Positions 46,764 through 57,676 are shown, counted from the stretch's first letter. The stretch is DNA of 64,000 bases from Durusdinium trenchii (GCA_963970005.1 CAXAMN010025317.1:1-64000), one strand, 5' to 3'. The notes: generated by a model not told the origin, from the letters alone. Numbers and translations: made by a program.

Positions 46764-47855
46764 GGTCCTCGAGCTTTGTGCGGAGCACCTCTCGGAATTT
46801 GATGCCATCAACCTGTCCACCGCGCTGGGGTCCTGAGATGGCATGGGTGGCATGTTGGGCTCGGCTCCGACTTCGAAGTGGAAGCCCTTCTGAGTCGGCA
46901 TGCCTCAGCATGCCTTGGCATGCCCCAAACTTCGTACTTCTTTTCGATTTCAGTTGGAGTCCGATTGGAAGACCCCATGGAGAAGCTGGATTCAGAATGC
47001 GTGGACTCTTAGGTGTTGGGGCGGATTTGGGGTGTAGACTTCTTGTCACTCCCAAGTGGATAAGCAGTGGTGCTGGGTTGAGAGTCTCGACCTGGTCAAC
47101 TCGGCTCAGCCATTTTGACGGTCCTGACGATCCACCGAGCGCCCGTGCATGGAGGAATGCCTTCTCACCACACGGTGGACTCATCCGGACATCCACGCGG
47201 TCTAAACTGGCGAGCACGGTGCCGGTTTCCGGTCATTTCATGTGACAGGTGGCACGGTTGCCCCAAAAATTACGGCCACCTGTCACATGCCACCCCCCAG
47301 CTGCGGACATCATGACTCCCCAGCCGAGGCTGCAATGCCTGGCACGGCTGAAAGCCGATCCCTCCGAGAGGTGCCGATCCGCGGCGCAAGGGGGCGCGGC
47401 TTCTCTCCATCGCGGTCGTGTTTTTTTCCGCGAGAGACTTCCTGGTGCTGAGCATTCCTTCCTGGTGCGCCAAGGGTGGCATTCATGGTGTAGAAGTATA
47501 GTATACTGTAGATGTATAGAGAGACTCCCGAATGGCCTTTCGAAACGATTTCTTGGAGTGTGGAGGAGGGAGGGTTTGATGTTCTGCAGGCTTTTCGGCT
47601 CCCAAATTGACACATTGCAGCGTGGAGTTTCTTGCGGAAACCTTCCGCAAGCCATTTGATATCCACTCCCCAGTATATGCTTCTTGGAGGGGGTACAGCG
47701 CACCATTTTCGGATTGACCCTTCTTTTGGTCCACGTACTTGGCTCGGCTCGCACTCGGCATCCTGCTCCATGTTGCAGTGCTGCGTCGTGGACACACAGC
47801 AGCTCGACTTGGCAGTGGTGGATTATGATGCCCCGACCACGCGCGCAGATCTTTG
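46764..47855 (+). CDS. Fragments of a hypothetical gene
   Basis: About 46764-46835 reads QVLELCAEHLSEFDAINLST, a helical pattern like the repeats in FAST/RAP or octotricopeptide-type organelle RNA-binding proteins of alveolates (inference from one exon). The end, about 47757-47855, reads CCVVDTQQLDLAVVDYDAPT and stops TGA. The pieces between were not joined, and they may belong to different genes. Confidence 0.25.
47239..47289. repeat. 15-bp perfect inverted repeat
   Basis: CATGTGACAGGTGGC at 47239-47253 and its exact reverse complement at 47275-47289, with a 21-base loop. The stem includes AGGTGG and CCACCT words. It could be a hairpin in a transcript or the fused ends of a small inverted-repeat element. 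Confidence 0.85.
47631..47651. repeat. 9-bp hairpin
   Basis: CTTGCGGAA, loop ACC, TTCCGCAAG. Perfect stem with a three-base loop; isolated in sequence without a defined exon. Confidence 0.6.
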
Positions 47856-47888
47856 AACTTCCGCCAGTTATGATTCTGTTTGCCAGAC

Positions 47889-48556
47889 CCCTTTATTCTA
47901 GAAGTTTATCATCTTGAAAAAAAGCACCAAAAAAAGCACAAAAAAAGCAATCACAAAATGCAACCAGAAAAACAAAAGCAAAAAAGCAAAAAAACAAACA
48001 CAATTGCAAGCAAAAACAACTCAGCCGGGTGTTCTGGCGCACTTTTTGGAAGGGTCCACTTTCTGGTGCACTCATGGGGGAGGGTCCACTTTCTGGCGCA
48101 CTTTTGGCGGGTAAAAAGTCGCACTTTTGGTCGCTTTTTTATCCGCTCTTTTTTCGTTATTTTTCGTAACACATAAATAATGCGAAAAAAGGGCGAAAAA
48201 AAGCGAAACCATGCAACCAAAAGTGCGACTTTTTACCCGGCCACGGGAAAAAAGGGGAAAAACAGCGACCAACAGCGCGACTTCTGACCCGGCGCCGAAA
48301 AAGAGCGACCAAACGTGCGACGTTTGACCCGGCACCAGAAGAAAAAGCGACCAACAGTGCGACACTTGATCCGGCACCAGAAAAGACCCTTGTCCAGTAC
48401 AAACCCTACCCGGCCCCTCCAAACTACCCTCTTTGTTTTGCTTGTGCTTTTTTGGTTGATTTTTTTTGCGTTGTTGGTTACTCTTTGTTTTGTTGGTGCC
48501 TTTTTGGTTGTTTTTTTGGCCTTTTTTTTTCAAGTTTGTTGATTTCTAGAATAAAG
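47889..48556. mobile_element. 0.67-kb terminal inverted-repeat element
   Basis: The left end CTTTATTCTAGAA, followed ten bases on by CTTGAAAAAAA, is mirrored at the right end (CTTGAAAAAAA-like stretch, then TTCTAGAATAAAG). Inside are A-rich and T-rich arms, a tandem of a roughly 40-bp unit (about 48240-48385) and a large palindrome. No protein is encoded. It looks like a MITE or foldback element; a target-site duplication is not clear. It sits about 35 bases after a stop codon, so it may lie in a 3' untranslated region. Confidence 0.6.
48108..48239. repeat. Large palindrome inside the foldback element
   Basis: The arm CGGGTAAAAAGTCGCACTTT with its continuation TGGTCGC (48108-48134) pairs with 48212-48238 with one mismatch, around an A/T-rich loop that can itself fold. 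Further copies of the unit GCGACCAACAGTGCGAC follow to about 48385 on the right side. Confidence 0.8.
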
Positions 48557-49079
48557 CCACCTCTGGTGGACACAAAGTTATGACTGCTTAAAGGCTTAGA
48601 GCGCAGATATGTATAGATTCAGCCCTTGGATGTACTGTAGGATTTTCTTGTGGGCGACATTGAGTTGTTCTTACTTCGACACTGAGGACCGATGAACTAG
48701 AGCTCCAACCTGCCGACCTCACAGAGGCAGCGAAAGGGGCCTTCCAGCAGGTTCACTGTAATGGCTTTGAGTCATTGTCACCTAGTTTAACTTGATCATT
48801 GGCAGATCCACCCCCCAGCAATCGACAGGCCCAAAGTGACCCTAAGGATTGGGTCGAATTTCCTTGGGACTCCTGAGCACGGCGGGGCTTTTTCGGTTCC
48901 TGTTTCAGGTGGGAGAAGGAGCTCTGCCAGGCAAGGATGGTGATCTGACCTTTGACGCTCGGTCGCTAAACGGCCAACGGTGGGCCACCATGGGGTGCAC
49001 TTGGCGCGTTGGGGTAAAAGACATGGACAGATGCTCACAGACTTCACAGACGGCCTAAATTGTATAACTTTGTAAGGTT
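48557..49079. other. No gene recognised
   Basis: A short frame at 48849-49058 (GRISLGLLSTAGLFRFLF) has a hydrophobic start but no family or splice evidence. Confidence 0.35.
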
Positions 49080-49721
49080 TTGCGGACACATTTTGCACGA
49101 AGGCACGCCAGTGTGCCGATTGTCAGGCTGGTGCAGCAGTTCCAGCAAAACGATATGATGCATATTATAATTGCACACGCTTTTTGGGTTTCCGATGCTT
49201 CCGCTCCCTGTTTGGTGCTTCGCGCACCGCCCCGGCCCTGGCGCCGGCCGAGACGGCGTCGCACGGCCGAGGACGTCACCCTGGAGGTGCAGCTGGGCGG
49301 CTTCTACGGTGCTGACTTGATCGCTGTCGGGAAGGCCCCGGTCGGGGGCCGAGCACCACAACTACCGGTGGGTGGCGCGTTTGAGGGGCGGAGCCTTCAA
49401 GGTGCTCGGCTATGTTGGGTTGGGGGTTGGCGCGATGATCTTGCGACCTTCCACGTATGTTTGGCTCAATCAGAAGGTGCATGGGTGGGGTTGGGAGGGA
49501 AATATCAGATAACTATCAGGCAACCTCCATTCTTGGCGCAGGTGTGTGTGGTCAATGGAATCAACGACCGTGGCCTGATCTTCGAGTGGAATCAGGACGC
49601 GCCAGCAGAGCAGAAGGCGAGCAGAACAGCAGAGCTCACGGATGGTGGAAGGTTCTCCAGACGCCTCGGGGAGGTTGGAGCCCATGTTTGGCTCACACGG
49701 CCGTGGTTTGAGAAGCTTTGA
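49080..49721 (+). other. 213-codon open frame, unassigned
   Basis: Open plus frame ending TGA at 49719-49721. Two parts look like exons (EDVTLEVQLGGFYGADLIAV near 49270-49330; VCVVNGINDRGLIFEWNQDA near 49543-49602), the rest like intron read-through. No family recognised. It ends 160 bases before the AT-rich island. Confidence 0.3.
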
Positions 49722-49884
49722 CCCTGCAAAGCCAATCGACATGTTGATAGATAACCCGGTGACGACTACTCTATATTTGGCATCACCGAAGTGCAGAAAA
49801 TTTATTTTCGATCACAGATCACCAAGGCGATATTTATATAGATCTAGATAAATAAATGAGTATATATATATATATACACATTGC

Positions 49885-49905
49885 GCGCTGATTAGGGAAC
49901 CCCCT
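49885..49905 (+). repeat. Left terminal inverted repeat of AT-rich island
   Basis: Core GCGCTGATTAGGG, then AACCCCCT. The 13-base core is identical to the right end in reverse complement; similarity continues through a C-rich run. Confidence 0.75.
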
Positions 49906-49989
49906 GGGAGTACCATTAACATAAACAATGAGAGTCACACACGCACAAATCGAGAAGTTGCTACCCCACGAACTTTGTCGTGACTGAAC

Positions 49990-50180
49990 ACTAGTTGTCT
50001 GCAACATAAAGCCAGAAAACCAGACAATAGAAACAACGATCTGGAAACCATGCCCAATCCTAAAGCAAGAAAGCCAAAAAAACAAAAACAACAAATTATC
50101 TGGAAATATGCTCAATCCTAAAGCCAGAATCCAAAAACATCAAAAAACCAATGATTTCGAAACTATGTTCATCCTACAAA
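49990..50180. repeat. Degenerate tandem repeat in AT-rich island
   Basis: Three decayed copies of a roughly 60-70-bp unit with the phrases CTGGAAA, AATCCTAAAGC and AGAAAGCCAAAAA. It lies next to the left end; subterminal repeats are common in DNA transposons. Confidence 0.5.
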
Positions 50181-50659
50181 GGTTTGGGCGTTTGGAAAAC
50201 ATTGTTTTTTTTATTGTTTGTTTTTTTGGTTTGAGCATCACATATTTTTGGGATTAGTTGGGAACACATTGTAGTTTGATTCGAGGTTTGAGAAGTAGTC
50301 TATAAACACCGTTTATAAACACAACACATGTTTATATACAGTATACACACTGTCTTCTGATGCAGCAGCGGTAGCACGTCATCTCGTCCTTGCACCAATG
50401 TCGTTCGCCTTCGAACCTCTGTGTAAAGAAGCTGGGTCCATGCAGTTGACAAAGCTGGACCAAATCTGTGCACAGAATTGTTTACAACTACAATTGCATC
50501 TATAATTCAAAGGCTCTATGTTGTCCAGTGAGTGAGACTCAAGGTTACAAACCCTCTGACAAGTTGAAGTATTCATAACATTTCAACCTATCATATAAAT
50601 ATGAAATCCACACCCGCAAAAATTGTACTAATTATTGGTATTATCCAAGAACCACTGAA

Positions 50660-52100
50660 CACTTACTTTTCTTTTGGCAATTTGATCCTGCTTTTTGTAG
50701 TTCTTTTCCATCAAAGTAGCTTATACTGCATTTTCTGTCAAAATCATCATTGGTACCATTGTTGTGCCTATAGAGTCTTACCTTATACACAAGGCTGTCC
50801 AATTCCATTCAGGATAATATTGTGCAAGAAAATTGCTAGAATCAACTATTGCAATATGTCCACCAATGCGACCACCTTAAGCAGAATGGCAAGTTGAACA
50901 CCAAGCAAGAATGAAGTTTGTTTTTCGTTGTCAGTCTCTAGTTATTGAAGCATATTAGCATATTTGTTTCACATTCTTCAAGGCAATGGTGTCATTAGCA
51001 ACAGGAAAATTTGTTTAAACATTACATGAAAAACACTTGTTTGTGATTTGGTACGCTCCCTGCATATCAAGAATTCGGCTATATACTTCATATTCATGTT
51101 TTTCACCTCACTTGATACATTTTTACACGTCGTATTCAACTATGCCATGTTGTATGTGGACGGCATATTATCATCAGTATATCTAACGTATTTCTCAATC
51201 AGTTTAGCGTAGCTGGTTGGTATTTAGATGTATTTGGCAATATTTAGGTCCTGATATTGTTTAGCTTTTGTTCACCCTCTTCTGTGTTCAGTTTCTTATA
51301 TGCTTTCAGCAATATATATGCTCAAACAAAGTGCCAACAATTGCATCAGCATATGGTTTCATAGTCTTTAGTATTTGTCAGCTCCTGAACTGGCTTTAGT
51401 TGTTTGGCATCACCTGTGGCAAAAAAGTGTAGCTCGACAAACTCTTTGGTTTTCCAATACACACCCAAACCGATGAAATCGATTTGATAAAAACTATGAC
51501 ATCAAATTCCGAATAATCAAAAGGTTCTATTTTAACATCACCAACACTTATACCAAAATCTTGTTTATTGCTATGGCATCACTTTCAAATTTGTGCAATA
51601 ACATTAGTAGGGCATACAAACAGTACGGTGCAGCCTGTATCAAAAAGTTTCAGTCAGATATGACCTTAGCCTGCTTCTGCAAATAATATCCTAATCATTA
51701 CCTGTTTCATTTTTCAATTTTGCTAGCAAAATCATCAGTATCAACTCATCATCCGTTTTAGAGGTAGAACTACTATAGAGGTTGATATTAATATAGAGGT
51801 TTGTATTTCTACAATTTGATTTTCTACAACTTTGTAAAGTTCATTAGGTAATTTAGTTTCCGCATATTATATTTGCTCACTCTCCAGCCTCCAGCCTTAT
51901 TAGTGGAATCCAATTATTTCCTTGGGTTCTTGTCATCTTAAGCCTTGATGGTGAAAGTGAAAGCATCAATCTTAGCACTATGTAACATTTTATACATTGA
52001 AAACATGGTGTTGGAAAAGAAGTTCTTTGATATACCTGCATCCATTTGTAATTGTGCCTTATCCCTCAAATCAAACATGTACCGCAACATGCTTCCTGTT
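50660..52100 (-). pseudogene. Broken superfamily 1 helicase
   Basis: Read on the minus strand through several frame shifts and stops: about 52085-51960 coherent helical protein (DAGISKNFFSNTMFSMYKML); about 51640-51592 TVLFVCPTNVIAQ (motif Ia region); about 51530-51480 IEPFDYSEFDVIVF leading into a damaged Walker B, whose acidic pair is not readable; about 51422-51385 ATGDAKQLKPVQ (motif III, GDxxQLxPV); about 51185-51095 NTTCKNVSSEV (motif V region); about 50912-50870 STCHSA, where the expected Gln before Gly reads as a stop; about 50820-50785 PEWNWTAL (motif VI region); near 50700 YKKQDQIAKRK. The order fits a Pif1/RecD-like SF1 helicase, a type I recall from large and polinton-like DNA viruses and virus-derived elements. 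Walker A is not recognisable. Confidence 0.65.
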
Positions 52101-52259
52101 CAATTTCAAATGACGAATGGCAACTATGGTTTCAATCACTTCCTTCTTCAACTTCTTCCCAAGACACTACACTTGCACACACACACACTTGGGGCGCTGA
52201 CATTAGCACTAGCAGCTTTAAGTTCAATAAGGAGTAGGTCTCGGAACACCTCTTATTGA

Positions 52260-52279
52260 GGGGACCCCCTAATCAGCGC
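52260..52279 (-). repeat. Right terminal inverted repeat of AT-rich island
   Basis: Reads GGGGACCCCCTAATCAGCGC on the plus strand. GGGGACCCC is itself nearly palindromic. The core pairs with 49885-49897. Confidence 0.75.
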
Positions 52280-52404
52280 CCGCCCATATACATATATATA
52301 TATGTATTGGAGGTTTTTGAAACCGTTACTTGGAGCATGACGCTTTTCACCATGCGCAGCTCCTGGCCTAAGTGGCCCTGACTTTTGTTTGGTTGGGGCG
52401 GGCC

Positions 52405-53930
52405 ATGGTGCGGTGGCGGCTCGTAGTGGCGAGCCTGGTGTGGACCATCGGGCCGATCGATGGTTGGTGGCAGGCGGCCGATGAGGAGGAGGCCGAGGTC
52501 CCGAATGTGACCTGTTGGGACGAGCCGGTCACCTGCTTCCAGAGACAGGTCCACGCCACGGTGGCGGCTGCCCAGGTGCAGTTTTCCACCCTGACGACCT
52601 GGGACAGCTTGGCTTGGACCCTGCTGGACACACTTCTGTCTGGGGCAGGGTGGCTGGTCTTTGGACAGAGTTGGGCCAGCGTCAGGACCGGCTGCTCGAT
52701 GATCTTCCGCGTGGCCTTGCTGATGGGGATCTGCCTCGTGTTGCACTACTTCCTCTCGTTGGCTTGGCCGCTGTGTTCCTTGGTCATTGGAACGTTTTTG
52801 ACCATCGTTTGGGTCGTACGAGGCCTGGTTCGGTGCTGCGGGAGGACCGCTTTCTATGCCCAGCGGATGGCGGGCGGGGTGCCAGAGGTGACGGGAGCGA
52901 CCTTCATCGGCCAGGATACCGGCGAGATCCCGGAGACGGCTGACCTCCGCAAGATGAAGAAAGGGGCCAACGAAGATCGATGGGTTCTCCTTCGGCGAGA
53001 TGGCTATGTGGTCATCATCAAGGTCACGGAGAACGCCGCGATCAAATCCAGTGGGATGTACTTGAGCTTCGACCCGGATGCGACTCGTGGAGACGCCCAG
53101 CTCCTACTGGCTTTGAAAGGGTACGAACGGGTGCACCTTTGCCGACACGACTCATGTCCAGAAGAAGGTCAACACTTCAAGAGCTATGCCTTGGCTCGAC
53201 AGCTCAACCCTGAACGTTTCCACCTCCTTTCAACTGCTGCTGGGGCGCAGAGGACGGGGATGAAGACGATGGGGTGGCTCTTTTCAAAGGCTCACAAGTC
53301 AGCGAAGCGGCTGAAGGACTATGCCTCTGAGTCTGAGCGGGAGGAGGTTGGAGGATGCTGTGCACACCTTGTCCGATGGGAAGGTGAGACTGGTCGAGTT
53401 TGCCTTAGTGACCACCCGTGCAAGAATGGGGCCGCTACGGACGTGGAGATGTTGGAGGAAGACCGTGGGAATCTCCCCGCTGACCAACAAGCATCTTTGT
53501 GCTCGGCCCATGCAGTGCGGTACCTAACACTGCGGGCTACTTTGAAGTGCTCATATGGGGGTTGTCAGAGGCTCGGAGCGGTGACTAAGCAAGGGTTGCG
53601 CCCCTGCGGGGTTCATCAGGAGCAAGCGTCGACATCATCCAGGCGTTCCTCGCGGTCGAGATCCAGGGCAAGGGACCCACACCCGGGAGAAGACGAAGGT
53701 GAAGAACGGGCAGAAGGAGAGGGAGATGATCGGGCACGGAGACGGGGGCGAGCCCGGGAGGTGACCTACCAGGTCGACGATACGGAGTCGTTCCTGCGAG
53801 ATGTCCGTGAGGAGAAGGAGGAGGAACCACCTGCCCTTCGGAGGAGGAGGGTGTCGTCTCCAGGCCACACGCCAAAGTCCTCAGTCCAACACAGCTTGGC
53901 CCGAATGGGAATGATTAATTCTCCAGACCG
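52405..53930 (+). CDS. Element ORF A: membrane and Cys-rich protein
   Basis: Start chosen at ATG 52405, which gives a signal-like N-terminus (MVRWRLVVASLVWTIGPIDG). An acidic stretch and a Cys pair (VTCWDEPVTCF) follow. A hydrophobic region (about residues 70-150) can form two or three membrane helices; IFRVALLMGICLVLHYFLSL is the clearest. After that comes a soluble part (WVLLRRDGYVVIIKVTENA), a Cys/His-rich block (CSYGGCQRLG then LRPCGVH, perhaps zinc-binding) and a Ser/Arg- and Glu-rich tail. No homologous function is known to me. The frame changes to the gag-like protein near 53925, where the RPETYLEEFMEQ reading begins; this could be a break or a programmed shift. Whether the ORF is a separate protein or the N-part of one polyprotein is open. 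Confidence 0.6.
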
Positions 53931-56185
53931 GAGACCTATTTGGAGGAGTTCATGGAGCAGATGGCTGACGGGAGGGAGCTTCAGCTGGGAGAAGAAGACA
54001 TTCGCAAGCAGCTGGCAGCCCAAGCAGGGTTGACTGTGGGCGACCTCACTCGGCATCTCTATGAGCAGGCGACGGAGGAGCAGAGAAAGGGGACGAAGGG
54101 TCTGACCAAATTCTTGGCCAAGTGGCGTCAACAGGCTGCTGCGCAAGATCGCCCTGCGTCCTTGTCGGACTGGAGTGTGGTTGAGAAAGAGCGGGAGAGC
54201 TCGGCACCTACACCATCGAGCATGGCTTCTGGGACAAGAGTTGCTTCAAGCCCGGGACAGGTTGAGACACCTCCCAAAAGGAAATTGGCATTGGTTCCAC
54301 CCCCGGGGATCTACGACCCTGACAGGAAGGCCGGTACTGGGGCGGAAGAACGGGCTGGACATTCCGAGATGACCGACATCGCCAAAGCGATCCAGCAGCA
54401 AACGAATGAACTGGCTACGTTGGTCAAGGCCCAGCAGGAGACCACCACGGGCATGGGCGGCTCGCTGAAAGGTTTGGGGAAGACCTCTGAAGAACTGGTC
54501 TTTCTGCTCCGCGCATGCGGGCAGTATACCGTGCAAGTCGGCAATGAAGAGTACGGTGCCCCACTCGCTCAGGCCTTGCTGGCGGCTCAGGCCGGTTCGT
54601 CAACAAAGTTGAGGAGCGCTGGATTCCGGCAAAAGATCACTTCCAGGCTCGCCATTGGGATCGCTGGTCCGTACTGGGGCACGCAGGAGAAGTATGCACT
54701 GAGTGCGTCTGACTTCGTCCCCTGCACCGACGCAGAGTTGGACCAGTTTGCGATCGAAAGCCGGACAGGGAAGCCCTTGAACGAGCAAAGGCCCACGGCC
54801 CCTACTCGATATGAAGACTGGCTCAATCGAGTGAAACGCCAGAATGACATTTGGGCGCTCGTGTACGGGATGGAGTGGAAGGCAGTCAGGGAGCACGCCA
54901 TCAACCTGTTGGGAGAGTGGCACGTCAGCGCCCCTCACAAGTGGCCGCTACAGGTCCTTTTGGACGTGTGGGAAGAGCTGCACTGGCGCTTCTTGGAGGA
55001 GCTGAAAGAGGAGTTGAGGAAGATCAAGCGGCTGTCAGGCAGGGAGTCCATGACGCTACAGGACCTTAAGTTCTACGCCCTCATGCCGGATGAAGAAGGA
55101 AGACCCCCTTTGAACCTCCCGCAGACCTTCGACTTGCGGCGACCTGAAGGATGGTTCATGTCCGAAGTGATGCCCAGGATTGAGCGAAGGCAGGAAAGGA
55201 TGCTTTGGAAGATGACGTGGGAGGGCTCCGGAAAAAGCAGAGCACAAGGTCAACCGGCCGGAGGAGATGGTGGCTTGAAGGAGGAGAGGCTGTCGCTGAA
55301 GAGCCTGTTCGGGCCAAAGCTCACGGTGGAAGAGACCACGAGAGCAAAGGACCGCGCCCCTACCAATAAAGAGGGCAAGTTGCTGTGTTGGGGCTACCTC
55401 ACTCACCTGGGCTGTTCGCAGCAGGGCTGTCAGAGGGCACATGAGCCTTTGAGGGGGCCCTTCGAGGCTCTTGATCCGGCGGTTCAACTCCAGATGCTCA
55501 GACGGGGAGGCCTCAGGAGGATGAAGGCTGAGACGAAGGAATCAGCAGCCGAGAAGATGAAAGAAATCAGGGCTGGGGTGGCAAAGGACAAGGCCGCGAA
55601 GGTGCAGGATGGCAAAGATCGCCGACGAGCAGGTCAAGGAGAGGGTACCAAGGAAGGCGAGCCAGAAGGACCTGAGAAGGCTGGGGGCAGAGTTCATTGG
55701 GAGGCGCCAGAGGCGATGATCCAAGTCGACTACACCCACCAGGAGAAAGAGTTTGCCGACCTCGTGGCGGGCCCGGACACTTCAGTTTTTGACCATGTTC
55801 CCAGGGAGGCTCAACCTCACGAAGGAAGACATGGATCTACAGCCCCGGCGGAGGCCCAGGACATGGTGAGGAAGGCGCAAGCCCTCGCAACAGGGCCGGT
55901 CTTGGGAAAGCTTCAGGAGGCTTCAGATGATCTCTATGCGTGGGCCTCCACGAGGGTAGCCAACGACCCGGAGATTCTCTTTGAGACCCTCATGGAGGAA
56001 ATGGTGCAATATGGTTTGGGAGAGCTTGCGGCGGAAGCGGCTGCCTTGCTTGAAGCCCATGGGCAAGGGATGAAGGCAGGACATCAAGCCCGATGCCAAC
56101 TCGGAGACACCCGATGGGAAGGTGATGGACCCGGGAGAGCTCTGGTGCACATGACGGGTTACCTTGGGCCCTTTGGGATTTCGGT
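53919..56185 (+). CDS. Element ORF B: gag-like protein with CCCH finger
   Basis: About 750 codons. Begins ETYLEEFMEQMADGREL, then a helical N-terminus (LTRHLYEQATEEQRKGTKGL). A capsid-like central part holds YEDWLNRVKRQNDIWALVYG and WPLQVLLDVWEELHWRFLEE. At about 55385-55440 comes LCWGYLTHLGCSQQGCQRAH, a C-X8-C-X4-C-X3-H zinc finger of CCCH type. The tail is Lys/Glu-rich. Position before pol, the helical core and the finger point to a nucleic-acid-binding structural protein. Retroviral and copia gags usually use CCHC knuckles, so a CCCH finger is unusual. The frame changes near 56180, next to GGGCCCTTTGGG. Confidence 0.65.
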
Positions 56186-57676
56186 GAGATGGTCCACATG
56201 ACAGAGGAGCTGGCGGGGCTGCTGGGGGTGATCGAGCCCGAGAAAGAGAAGAGGCAATGTGTCACGAAGGTTCTAGCAGCAGGGATGCACCTCGTGCAGC
56301 ACGGCGTCACACCCACCATGGAGGAAGTCCAGAAGGCGACCCAAGAGTTCAGGCTGGAGCAGGCCAGATTGGCCGTAGAAGCTGAAGGAGTCATGGGGCA
56401 CCCAGAGCCGAAGGTCGCGCCAGTGGAGCACGAATTACGGATGTATGCTCATGACATCCTGAAGCCCCACCACGACAAGGACTATCGGGCCCTGGCGGTT
56501 TTCCCGTTGGCTGCGTTGGAGGAGATGCGCATCATCGTGGTGCGGGTAGACTACAAGGGCGACCTGCTGATTGAGACCGTGACCGGAAGCCAATGGACCA
56601 AGCTGGACATGTGGGTGATGATCTCCAAGGGCCACATGACGTTGCTGCAACCACCCTCGCCCGAGGACGGCAAGAAGCTGTTGGAGAAGGAGGAGGTCTA
56701 CAACACCCCGTGTTTGGGGTTCCGATACTTCTGGCACCAGCGGCATGACCAAGCAAAAACCGCCCCTGGGGTGGTTTCGTGCCGGCACTGTCGCACTCGG
56801 AAAGGGGGTGGTGGCGACGACCCAGAGCCGACAGGGTGTTTGAGGAAAACCACCTGCCTGCCAGCCTTGTCCCAGGTTTTTGCTGGAGGGGGCCAAATGG
56901 TTCGACCGGTACATGATGCCGGAGGACGGAAGGGCCTGGTGCTGCAGGAGTACTTCGCTGGCCATGGAGTCATCACGAAAGGCTGGCGCGCAGCGAATCA
57001 AACGGCCCTGGAGCCCATCGAGCTCTACGCACAACCGCATCAGCAACTCGGACCACGTCCAGATCATGATCTGTCCGACCCGCACCGCCAGGAGTACTTC
57101 ATCAGCCGGCTGAAGGCACAGGACTCAAATGTGCAGTGGATTGCAAGCCCATGTACGAGCTTCTGCGATTGGTGTCTGCAGAACGGAGGGACTCGAACAT
57201 TCCAGAACCCTGCCGGGCAACCAACAGCCAAGGAACAGATTGGCAATGCTTTGTCGGAATATGGCGCGAGGGTGTTTGAGACTTCTCTCCTGCAAGGTGG
57301 CTTCCCTATTGCCGAAAGCTCTGGCACATCGGGCAGGTATCCCAAGCAATGGCACTTACCTCAATGGCGCCGTTTGCTGCAACGCCCGGACGTCGACTTC
57401 ATTGAGATCGACATGTGTGCCTTTGGTTTGGGGCCACCAGACATGCCGGGCCACTTCTACCGTCATCGTACCGGGTTGGCCTTCCCTCATCATCCCCCTC
57501 TACGGCAAGCTTTGCTCCGCCTCTGCCCTGGTGTTTCAGGAACTCACCAGCATATCCCCCTGAAGGGCAATCGACCAGGGGTGCAGGTGTCGCGGTGCAC
57601 GGAAGCTGGCGTCTATGCGGAGGCCTTCGTCCGGACTGTCGTCGAGACCCTGGTGCACACCTTGGTGGGGGGGGGG
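56174..57676 (+). CDS. Element: C5-methyltransferase-like domain I
   Basis: Starts in frame with LWDFGEMVHMTEELAGLLG and a charged helical region. A Cys/His pair (CRHCRTRK, about 56782-56805) follows. From 56945 there is a Rossmann-like methyltransferase order: LQEYFAGHGVITKGW (motif I, FAGxG), IASPCTSFCDWC (motif IV, Pro-Cys, the catalytic pair of cytosine-5 methylases), FPIAESSG (motif VI-like, ENV replaced by ESS), DMCAFGLGP. The target-recognition part is short. DIRS elements are known for an N6-adenine (DAM-like) domain; here the PC motif suggests a cytosine-type ancestor, but loss of ENV makes activity doubtful. The frame ends at a run of ten G (57667-57676). Confidence 0.55.

Larger units (their letters stand above)
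49884..52281. mobile_element. AT-rich island with terminal inverted repeats
   Basis: A 2.4-kb block clearly richer in A+T than all neighbouring sequence. Its left end reads GCGCTGATTAGGG (49885-49897) followed by AACCCCCT; its right end has the exact reverse complement of that 13-mer (52267-52279), preceded by AGGGGAC. Both ends abut TA microsatellite (49860-49880 and 52286-52304), as if it had inserted into a TA tract. The minus strand carries a broken helicase. There is no transposase or capsid gene, so it is a decayed or non-autonomous derivative of a DNA element. It lies just upstream of the RT-recombinase element. Confidence 0.7.

Noticed and set aside
46667-47245. 192-codon plus frame and its 177-codon minus partner as genes
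   Set aside because: They shadow each other, with no domain; the only protein-like part is in a third frame (FDAINLST).
49455-49475. Relic of the dinoflagellate spliced leader (TTTGGCTCAA)
   Set aside because: Only ten bases match; the upstream part of the leader is absent. No convincing leader relic was found elsewhere.
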